Positions 1 through 9,891 of a stretch of DNA of 32,715 bases are shown piece by piece. Numbering within the stretch: position 1 is the stretch's first letter; each line of letters opens with the position of its first letter. Source of the stretch: Hypsibius dujardini. Lineage: Eukaryota > Tardigrada > Eutardigrada > Parachela > Hypsibiidae. The position numbers were made by a program, and so were the translations under genes. The notes below the pieces were generated by a model, which had not been told where the DNA came from, made no database searches, and saw only the letters and a list, made by a program, of their open reading frames with translations. Where the stretch lies: positions 1-32,715 of the forward strand of contig LRSR01010388.1 in the NCBI GenBank assembly GCA_001579985.1, in the 5' to 3' direction.

Positions 1-3000
1 TTCCTTCTGCTCGATTTCGGCCTGCAGTTCTTCGTACAAATCAGCACCCCCAACGGAAAGATTTGCAGTCATAAAAAAATGCGAGAGGCTTACATGATGT
101 CGTGGCGTTTCTGGTGCGACATGTGCGCCGTCCTGCCCTTGGAATTCTTTCTAGTCTTCCTCATCAGCAACAACGGCACAGTATTCTACGTTGTACAGGG
201 CACCCCGCTGGAAGCGGACGACTTTTTCCTCTATCAAATGCAATGGATGGGCTTCCTCAAGCTTAATCGTTGCTTGAAAATCTTTGTCCTCCCGGGATTC
301 TTCGACCGGTGGACGGATGAGTTGACCGCTTCGACAGCTGTCGTGCGACTGGTCAAGTTTACCATCTACATTCTCATCAGTTTGCAGCTGGGTGCGACCC
401 TCTTGATTGCCTTTACATGTGGCGCTCCAGATGCTTGTCCTACCGATGCAAATTATTTTTGGACGGCTAGCAATAAGACGCCCAATATTACAGTCGACTC
501 GGCTAATTCCTACTGGTACACCACTGCATTGTACTATGCAGGGGTACTCCTCACCACTACCGGATATGGCGACATTTATCCCCATAATCATGTCGAACAG
601 ATGGTGGCGAATTTAGGTATGCTCAATAAATTATCTTAAAATGAATACGTAATTTAAAAATAATTCCAATTCTTTCTAGTGCTTTATGAGGGAATCCAAT
701 CTGAGCTTATGAATTTGGTCAACCGGAAAATGTTTAAAAACAAACTCGTTAAAATATGATAAACTAGGAAATAAGAAAATGTTCTTCCAGGCTTTGATTT
801 GCCTGGGGTATTTTACCCACAAGCCGAAAAGAATGAATATTTCTTACGAATTCCTTACACTTGAAAGTTTCATCACCCAATCTGGTCCCAAATTCAATTT
901 AATTTAGATTACATTATCACAGGTAGGAATATTTTTCATCATCAGGGATTGGAGCTACGTGTATGTTCTCTGATGGTATCCAATCACTTTACATAGCTAC
1001 TCCCCTGATGTCATATATTTTGCTTTCGTATTGCCCCATCAAGGCCGATCTATTTTATTTGTACTAGAATTCCGTAAAGAATACGGAAGCATTATACATT
1101 GTCATCGTTCATCCATGAAATTTGAGAAATGTGAGATTGTGACCATTAGCCCTAATCCCTTATCGATGAAGTGCGAGGAAAAGATTAGTGTTAAATGTGT
1201 TGATGTTACAGTGATGATATTGGGTGTGCTGGTATACGGGTACTGCATCGCTGTTCTCACAGCGACCCTAGCAAATCTGGACGGACCACGGGTGGAATTT
1301 CAAGACCGCCTCGCCGCCCTCAACACTTTCATGGAGTACAATCGTATGACGGACAGTGTGAAGAATCGTGCCGTTGATTCAGTGGCACTGCTATGGACTG
1401 CGACGCGAGGCGAAGACGTTCCCGGTGTGAAAAGCATGACATTTGACCTGCCAGACTACCTCAGTCAGATGATTCAGTTTGAAGATCTCATGCATCTGGT
1501 CGCAAGTGTGCCCATCTTCAAAAACATTGAAGAGGATATTCTTAAGAGGTTTGCGTCAACCATTCGACGATATCTCTTTCCTCCGGATGAGTACATTATC
1601 CAAAAGGGAGATCTCATCCATGAGTTGTTTGTCATCCGACGGGGCGTTTGTCAGCTCTATCATCCTAATGATTCCTCACTGGTAATTGGGGAGCTTCAAC
1701 CGGGAATGTATTTCGGGGAGATTGGCTTCCTGTTTAACCACAGTGAGGTGGTGAGCGTTAAGACTGTCACCCACTGCGAGGTCTTGACTATCCCTAGGCC
1801 CGAGTTTGATCAATCGGTCGCGGGGGTCCGCTGGTTCTCTCATCAGATGCAAATGATTGCGCAGAACTTGAGATATTACGATGATATTATTGCGACAGGT
1901 ATGAATAGAAGGAAGGCCTCTTGGAATACTCTCGGGTTTGACAATACTTTATCGACTTCATATTCACGACTGTAGCTTGGACTATTTGGATGCGATATTA
2001 AAAAAAACATTTCTAGAAAGACCAATCAATCTGCGATAGGTCGCAACTTAAATTATTTGATTTGGTTTTTTTTAAGTTATAGCAGATACAGTAGGTCCTG
2101 AAAATATATTGAACGGTCCATTGAGGCCAATTTATATCATTTAATACAGCGAATAATATGCTGCAAAATCCAAAAACGTAAATGCCAATATTAAGGTCTA
2201 GCTTAGTATGACGCCACAAAAGAAATCAAAATTTCGTATAGCTATAACGGACTAACAAAATGAAATTTTGGAAGACTGTTCAGCAAATTTCACTTCATTG
2301 CCATCTCACAAAGAGCTATCCAGGTTCACAGCTATAACATTATCAATTGCGTTTCGTTTGATTGACTTGAATTTTGCAACAAATTCAATCCCGAATAATT
2401 CACCTGCTTGCTTGAACAATCAAAACTGCGCATTTCAATTATGTTGGTTATGCACTTTTGGTTGAATATGAAAACGCCCTCTTTACTAAATCTGCCAAGT
2501 TTAGGCTTTTTTTATTGATCGGTCTGAAAGAAAAAGGGCAGGAAAATGACAGCCGTTTTACCTAACCCTCGGAAAATGCTACAGGACGACCGTTTTAGAT
2601 TTGGCTTTCGTAAAAAGTGCACTCAGATGACGACAGGGACTTTCTTAATGGTTCAACAACTGCGCAAGAAATCCACCATTGGGCAGGCCACATGCCACTT
2701 TTTGGAGTTCATAAATATTTTAACGTTCAACTGACCACCGCGACTCAAACCAACCTTTGGAAGCATTGAAGGTTCACTTTGAAGAAAAATATAGAACATT
2801 TTTTAGTGAGCCTATCTGTAGTTGAGACGCTGAGTCTCCTTAAAGCCAGCGCAAAAAGTATTTTCGAACCCGGTAGGTATAACAAGTATAGCTTTACATT
2901 TGCTGAAAATAGAATTGAGCACTAGCAATAAGCTCCCGCTACTGATATAACAATTTGAAACGATAAAGCATAAATTTGAAAGAAAAAAAGTTGATTATTT

Positions 3001-6000
3001 TCACACGGCGTCGTAATTTTGTTTAAAAAATAGAAATTACTTAAAAAATATGAGGTTTCTCTTGACTTGATTGAGAATGTAAACCTAACAAGAAATGTTA
3101 TGTTTGATTAGCACGTAGTGCGAGGCCAGTAATTAAGAAACGTCGTGAGGAGTCGCTGATTCGTCTGACACCACACGAGAAGCGTCGTCTAACTTTTCGC
3201 GACGACTTTCAATCCTTGAGCGTAAACAAATTGATCAGCCACCTGTATAAGAATCTAATGAACTACACCTTGGCCATCAACGGATCCTTCCTCCAATGGT
3301 GGACATACTCTCGTGTGGTCATGTCTACCATCATATTTGTCCTAACTATGATTCAGGTGACATATCGCTTGACGAGCGGTTTTTACTTTGCAATCTGCTA
3401 CCTGTTGGATATTTATGCTTGGGTGGACATTTACCTCCAATTTCACGTGCAATATTACAACCACCTCAACATTCTCGTCACACATCCCTACATGACGGCT
3501 AAACGCTACTTGCGCTCAAACTTTTGGATCGATCTCTTATCGGTCATACCGCTGGAGTTTTTTCTCATTTTTACCCCGGGAGCCACTGCCAGTACACATC
3601 TTCGTGATGATCTCCTCCATATGATCATGTACATGCGACTCAATCGTTGCTTCCAAATTTATCGTGTCCCTCTGGCCTTCAATTTCTTGGTAAGTCAATG
3701 GTTTAAGCAACTGACATTTAAATAAAAATTTCATCCTACTAATTCTCATTAATTAATGGACTTTTCTCGGTTGAGAAAAGGAATTTTTTGTACACTTTTA
3801 TCACTGGTTGTATCTTCAGGAGTCGGACATTAAAAATCGGGAATCGTTTATGTTCATCCTCAAATTCATCAATTATTTTATCATCCTGATTGCCTTTGCG
3901 ACAGCAATGCCTCTGACGATGGAATGCGGCACAACAGCAGCAACCTGCGGCGTTAATATCTCAGCTTGTAGTACGTTACCTACTAAATTATCTAAAGAAG
4001 AAAAAAGAAAAGTCATTCAAATTAACCAGGCTTCAGAAAATGTAGTTTGAACTAGAAGGGCAAAGAGCTTGTGGGGCCACATTCAGATACAGCCCAAAAG
4101 TATTTTGGTCGGTCACCCATACAGGGCACAAGTGCGGACAGCTTGCAATATTATAACCTCAATATAAACGGTAATAGATAATGCAACAAAACATTAATTT
4201 ATAGTATAAAAATATAAAAATAATAGTAATAGATAATACTACAATGGCATGATAGCATTCGGTGCAGTGTCTAGTAACCATTAAAAAGATAAATGTCAAT
4301 TCAAATAAATTCTAGATTGCCAGTACATTTAAAAGCATCTTCAGTAAAAGAGGTAAGAATGTTTGTTGAAATATTGAACGATTGAGGTTAATAATAACAG
4401 ATTTGTATAATAGCAGGATATTTTAAAAGTTTACGTACCGCTATGAGTTATGCAAAGTTGCTTTGGACATAATTTTGGTGTTTGTTTTGATTCAGCCGAC
4501 CAAGTATCATTTGCGAGCCCGAGGACGTGCGTGGACACGAGCTACCTGACAACAGTGACCCCCAACATTACCAGCAAGGACTCAACGTGGACACAGTTTG
4601 TGGGCGGTTTCTACTGGGCTGTCACGACTCTTTGCATCGTCGGCTACGGCGACATCACCGCCCAAACTAACAACGGACCCGAACAAATTCTCTTCCTCTT
4701 CCTCATGATTGCTGGTTATGTCTTTTTCGGATATATCATTGCCAGTATTGCCGCTGCGCAGGCCAATTCCGATGCCAGGAGATCGCGATTCTTTGACCGA
4801 TTGGTTGCCATCAAGCAGTACATGAATCATGAACACGTCCCCAAACCCTTAAGAAGTCGCATCACTCATTATTACCAATTTTTATGGCTAAGAACTCAGG
4901 GAGTCGATCCGAAAACGTTGATTGTTGGCCTACCGCCCTCCTTGACGGCTGAACTGGCCCTTCAGCTTTATCGAAAGGTCTCACAACTCTTGCATTTTTT
5001 TCCATCATCATCTAAGTCGTGCCCATTTTGAAAAGATAGAAAATAACAAATTAAAAAACAAAATAATGTATGATGTGAAAAATACAAAGTACTACTCAGA
5101 TACTAAGTTACTAATCGAGCTTGAAGGTCATGAGAACTCAACTCAAAAAAATTGTAACAAGTGTTAATCAAATCTAAAAATACATCAAATTGAGGTTTTG
5201 ACATACTTAAAAATATATTTACAAATTGCAGTTACATAAACTAGAAAGTCATATTATATGTTGCATCAGCGAGGCTGCACTAGCATCATCACAACAAAAT
5301 CACAAATATACAACTACATTTCGAAATAATCAATTAAAATATTTCACAAAACGATTTTTGTTTGGTTTTGCAAAGGTTATTTGCAAAGATGAGAATTGAA
5401 AAGGTTATCAGACAAGCTACTTAGGACGCTTGTAACGTTGAAATGAAATGAAGTTTTGTATGTTTTGGTTTTGGTAGTTTTACATTGCAAACTGTAAACC
5501 GTAAGTTGGATTTATTCAATATATTTGGATATATTTAAGTTGGATGGACAACTGGACCGCGCTTTTAAAACCGTTAAAATTTGAAGACTATTTAGCTCCT
5601 ACTCCTACCTGAATGATCCTTATACTGTCATTTTGATGTGTGGATTTTAGATTGCTCGGATGTATTTCCTTAATGCTTTCTCTTCTTTCCATTTGCATAG
5701 GTGATAGAACAGGTTCCCATCTTTAAGAACACACCGATCGCCTTCAAGAAAATGATGGCAGCCATCGTCCAACCGCTTTACATTAAAGAAGGTGAACACG
5801 TCATCAAATTGGATGACACTGGGTCAGAGTTGTATTTTGTCTATCGCGGAAGTATCGAAGTGCAATTCTGCAACGGCGTAACATCGCCTCAGTTGGTCCG
5901 AGCAGGTCGCGTTCTCGGCGAAGTGGCTTTCTTCATGAAGGAAACTTCGCGTATCAGCTGCCAAGCAAGGGAAAACAGTGACCTCTATTACGCCACGCGT

Positions 6001-8996
6001 AAGGATTTTGACCTGATCTTGGAACACTATCCAGAAGTAAGAGAAATGCTGATGGAACAGGTCACCAGCTCAATGGACATGGATGCCGAATTCAAGACTA
6101 ATGCAATCTGGCGGAAAACGCCCATCGACGATCCCACCGGATATAAAGGCTATCGCCACTCCCTCGTCGCCAAACGACGCAACAAGATGCCGTTGGGAAG
6201 ACGGTTGCGTTTAATATCCCGATATATCTTCCCGCCGTATGATCGGAATATGCGATATTTCAGCAAGTATTTCTGCAACTTTCTTCGAGTGATATCGGTC
6301 ATGTTAATGTCCTATCAGCCATCTTTTGGCCACTACACCGACGCCTTCTATGTGGTGCACTACATTTTGGAGTTTGTCTTTATTATTGATATCGTCATGA
6401 AGACCAGGACCGGATATCTTGATGAGTATGGTAAGTGATAGGTGTACCTTTCCCAATCTCTAGACACAGATATCCAGAGTCAAACATCTACATGGCTACC
6501 GGTATGAACATAGGGATAGGCACAGACTTATGTTATACATAGAGGCAGCTACCGACACAGACACAGACACAGACACAGACACAGACACAGACACAGACAC
6601 AGACACAGACACAGACACAGACACAGACACAGACACCGAGAAGGCAAAATACGGTACGCATTTGACACAATATGGAACGTTGTGAACAGGCAACCAGGTG
6701 CTGGCGAAAACGCGAGTTCTGAATCGGTATCTCAAATCGACTGACGGCCTGTTTATGGATCTGCTGAACTGCTTCCCCTATGAAGTGTTGACATTGGTAG
6801 CCCCCGCTGCCATAAGGCCTAAGGTTTGGGGCTACCTCCGATTACTCCGAATCCCAACGCGACTCCTTCGGATCTTTCAGCTGTTTAACAAATGGCTCGC
6901 CGAACTTGATATCAACGTCCTCTTTGTCAGGCTGCTCTTTACCCTCACTCAACTATTCTTATGGCTGCATTTTTTCGCCTGTATCGGCTACTTTATCGCC
7001 TGCCCCGACAGCAAATGTGACAGCAAACATTCCTGGATTAGTCGCACCAGTTTGCGAAATGAATTACACAGTGAACCGCAAGCGTATATTATGACAATCT
7101 ATTGGATTGTCACAACAGCTACCACCACCGGGTATGGATGGATGATGGCAATACCATATTCAGAATAAACCGTTGCTCACAAAGTTGAATTATAAATATT
7201 AAGATGATAAATGATAATGTGTTGAGTACGGTTGTTAGGTATGGGGATATTCTCCCGTTGACTGACCTGGAACGCTTCTTCACTTGCGTGGTGCAGGTGA
7301 TTGGCAAGTTCCTCTTTGGTATCATCGTCGGAGACATTGCCTCGACCTTGGCCAATCTGGAGATTAGTCGACAAAACTTTGAGAGTAAATTTCAGGCACT
7401 ACGGACCTATCTGCTAGATCAACAAGCCAATAAATCCATCATCGACAGAGTGAGGAATTATTTTCATCATCTCTGGAGGATGGATCGGGGCGTTGGCGAT
7501 ATTCATAGCGTCTTGAATGATGCACCCTTTTGCTTGCGGACTGAGCTGTCCTACGTGGTCCATCAAAAAGACTTGCGTGAGGTAGGAAATAATTTTGCAA
7601 AGGCATAAGAAAAATTGTATAAATATAGATTGGCACATTTTTCTAATCATATTTTGACAAGTTTACAAATGAAGTCATTTAAACGGACAGAAGGTAGTGA
7701 TAGTATGAATCGGGGCTCCGCGACCTAATAGGACTCTTTGTAGTTTGAAACTCGCCTGTCACGTGACACATTAGTGAGGACGGAAATGCACCACAGTTAC
7801 TAACATAGGGTGAATGACTTGCACTGGACTTTGGGAGCATGTGCAGTTGACTGGAGATAATCCATCTCCGGCCTTTCTTCAAAATGACAATTTATCGCAA
7901 CTTGTCCATTTTTTTTGGTACAAAATATGTGCGGGGACCGAAATGTTTCAAAAATGTCTTCATTGAAAAAATTTAATTTTCTCTACCAAAATTAGGCAAG
8001 GTCTGGAAGTTACAGTCCAAAAGAGGGAGAGCAATCCGAATTTCTCCATTGACTTGAAGTATGAGCAACCGCATTTCCCTTGTTGCTTTTCGCGCAAGCT
8101 TCCGAATAGATTGAAGGGTGAATCTAGTCCCGAGTCCGATAGGGAAGATTAATCAGTGCTAAGCATGCTCTATCTTTTACAGTTGCCTTTGTTCCGCGAC
8201 TCATCCAACGCCTTTGTCCGTATGCTGAGTGCCCTGCTTCATCAAGTTCATTTTATCCCCGGCGATTATATCATCCAACAGGGCGATCTCGTGGAAGAAA
8301 TGTATTTTCTTCACAACGGAGAAGCCGTGGAAGTGGACAACGGAATGGAGACGCGGGTCATCCGTAGAGGCAGCAACATCAACTGGCAGGCCATTTTGAT
8401 TGACTGGCCTGCCTCGAGGACAGTGCGCGCTACTGACAACTGCGAGGTCTACGTCCTCACTCGAGCCCAGCTCGTTGAGGTACACCAACATACCATTTAA
8501 GCTTTGGCCAGGGAACAAATTTAGCTCTTAACAGGCCAAACCAATTTCCTAAACAATACAATAGACACATACATTGTTTTTGGAATTCTAAAATATTAGA
8601 GATACCTCGTATCAAGACAAGGTAGAAAAGTTAAGCCAGAATAATCTTTTCAGTAGCAAGCGTTCAGGAATGATAGTAACAAAAATGTTTCTTTCTGCTC
8701 CAACATTTTCGTTTATTGTACTACTTAAATATTGAATAATATTTGTTGTTTAGAATTATCGATGCCTAATTTTTAGACCCTGGCCAGGAAATAATATTAT
8801 AAATGCGTGGCTCGGCCTCCAACGGACAAAATGACTTCCTGCTTTTGTAAGAAAGACTGAAGGAAAATTGTGGAATTAAAAATGAAATCGTGTTTAGGTT
8901 GTCAGCAAGTATCAGGATGAGATGGAACACGTATGCATGACTAATCGCATTCGTTTGCGCGATCTTTTAGAGGAGGAGAAGGTGGAGCTGGACTAA
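1..8996 (+). CDS. CNGK/tetraKCNG-type multi-repeat K+-selective cyclic-nucleotide-gated channel (5'-truncated by window)
   Basis: Plasma-membrane K+ channel with several fused channel repeats. Exons: 1-616, 1212-1898, 3130-3689, 3820-3970, 4496-4977, 5701-6430, 6690-7131, 7239-7581, 8183-8479, 8898-8996; all phases agree and give 1468 codons plus TAA. Seen: repeat A from S2 on (residues 1-434), repeat B complete (about 435-925), repeat C (about 990-1468). Each has S1-S6 helices, a K+ filter (TTTGYGD, CIVGYGD, TTTGYGD), a C-linker and a cyclic nucleotide-binding domain (CNBD). Typical CNG channels lack GYGD, so the filter plus covalent repeats points to CNGK. Known family (sea urchin, fish sperm): four repeats, cGMP-activated, hyperpolarises the flagellum. 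If four here too, these are repeats II-IV (inference). S4 segments are poor in basic residues. A HCN/EAG subunit is excluded by the tandem repeats in one frame-consistent chain. The start lies upstream of the window. Confidence 0.9.
617..1211 (+). other. CNGK intron (pore/S6 junction, repeat A)
   Basis: The donor at 617 (G|GTATGC) and acceptor ending at 1211 join in phase 1. The 595 bp are AT-rich, have no coding character and no recognisable repeat. The open frame that begins at 1031 is intron read-through into the S6 exon, not an alternative start. Confidence 0.75.
1899..3129 (+). other. CNGK intron between repeat A and repeat B
   Basis: This 1.2 kb intron separates the CNBD exon of repeat A from the basic linker that opens repeat B. 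The donor is G|GTATGA and the acceptor gccag|TA; both are phase 1. The content is AT-rich. Short ORFs at 2013-2219, 2268-2465 and 2546-2734 show no family similarity and look like chance. Confidence 0.7.
3971..4495 (+). other. CNGK intron (S5/pore junction, repeat B)
   Basis: The donor is A|GTACGT at 3971 and the acceptor gattcag ends at 4495, phase 1. The 525 bp are AT-rich with nothing recognisable. Confidence 0.75.
4978..5700 (+). other. CNGK intron (C-linker/CNBD junction, repeat B)
   Basis: The donor is AAG|GTCTCA and the acceptor ttgcatag ends at 5700, phase 0. The 723 bp are AT-rich with no coding signal. The homologous position in repeat C (7582-8182) also carries a phase-0 intron, while repeat A has none there. 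Confidence 0.75.
6554..6636 (+). repeat. (GACACA)n hexanucleotide microsatellite in a CNGK intron
   Basis: About 13-14 nearly perfect GACACA units lie in the 259-bp intron 6431-6689. The reverse strand reads as an artificial Ser-Val ORF. The purity suggests recent expansion. Confidence 0.97.
7132..7238 (+). other. Short CNGK intron that splits the K+ filter codon of repeat C
   Basis: The exon ends ACC ACC ACC GG at 7131 and the next begins G TAT GGG GAT at 7239; joined they read TTTGYGD. The sequence GGTATGG occurs at both junctions (7131-7137 and 7238-7244), so the two ends of this 107-bp intron are direct repeats. Without splicing the frame reads GYGWMM and stops at 7166-7168. Confidence 0.85.
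7582..8182 (+). other. CNGK intron (C-linker/CNBD junction, repeat C)
   Basis: The donor is GAG|GTAGGA and the acceptor cttttacag ends at 8182, phase 0. The 601 bp hold no recognisable gene or repeat. Confidence 0.75.
8480..8897 (+). other. Last CNGK intron
   Basis: The donor is GAG|GTACAC and the acceptor tgtttag ends at 8897, phase 0. It precedes a short last exon coding a charged 32-residue helix-like tail that ends KVELD and a TAA at 8994-8996. There is nothing else recognisable in it. Confidence 0.7.
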
Positions 8997-9891
8997 AGGA
9001 AGTCTCTTGCCTTCTTTGGTTACGTGTGTCGTTTCTTTTTACATATTTATTTACATTACGTTGGTGTTAATATTGTTGGGGATGTCAGTATTTTTCTTTA
9101 CATTGGTTTCCATCTAACAACTAATGTGCATTTTCTTTGATGATTGGGGTCCCTGCAAAAGTGGAATATAATCTGCCCCGTAACCGTCACTAGAATTTCT
9201 GCAATTCTCATGCCAAAAATAATATGAAGTAGCTTGATTGACACTTTTCAATGTGGATTGAGGATAGCAAAACTAACCTCAACTAAAAAAAGTAAACTTA
9301 AATCTTTAGCGACTAATTCTTTGACTTTAGTCTTTTAGTTGACTCGAAAAACAAAACTACAGGTTCTAGTCACTACACAAAGATTTAACTATGAAAAACT
9401 AAAACAAATAAATAAACTATTTCGACTTAAACTAGGCTGAAAAGTTTAGTTACTAAATAAAATGAAATAAAATCCTTAATAACTTTTGGTTGGCTAAAAG
9501 AATCTAATTAAAAGATTTTAGTTTATGTCGTTTGGATTCTGTTTATTGTCTAGCGAGGACAATACTAAAAGACTCCTTTAAATTTTTGAGGCCAATGAAC
9601 ATATTTAATTATGTATAATTAAGAGGGAATTATTCAGCTATTATTCGCAGAAAAAAACCAATCCACAAATTGAAATAACGGCAGTTCATTCCGTGGTTGG
9701 AGTAAAAATTATATGCTTCCAATGGAGCTTTTTTCACGATTTGTTTTGGGTGCGATTGTGCTGAATGCTGGTGAAGAGCATAGCAACATCAGGCCAACAG
9801 CGCTGGTCAATGTTTTGAAGGAGGAATTGTGCGCTCACTTCACGTGCACTCTTTCCAATTGTTCGTTAGATTTTTGACTTTTATCAATAAA
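8997..9891. other. Intergenic region between CNGK and RSPH4A; AT-rich
   Basis: There is no coding signal. This short spacer must hold the CNGK 3' UTR and the RSPH4A promoter. No AATAAA lies close to the CNGK stop; the first clear run (aataaataaac) is near 9407. From about 9285 to 9540 the DNA is a repetitive AACTAAAA/TTTTAGTT-rich stretch (listed separately). Confidence 0.6.
9285..9540. repeat. AACTAAAA/TTTTAGTT-rich degenerate repeat, copy 1
   Basis: About 250 bp of recurring ACTAAA, TTTAGTT and AAACTA words on both strands. A stretch of similar composition and word content lies at 12080-12298 in RSPH4A intron 5. It could be a decayed miniature element or a degenerate simple repeat; I see no clear termini. 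Confidence 0.35.

Noticed and set aside
151-591. Long minus-strand ORF opposite the first CNGK exon
   Set aside because: The plus strand encodes S3-S4-pore of the channel ending in TTTGYGD; the reverse frame has no motif.
6496-6735. Minus-strand Ser-Val repeat ORF
   Set aside because: It is the translation of a GACACA microsatellite inside an intron.
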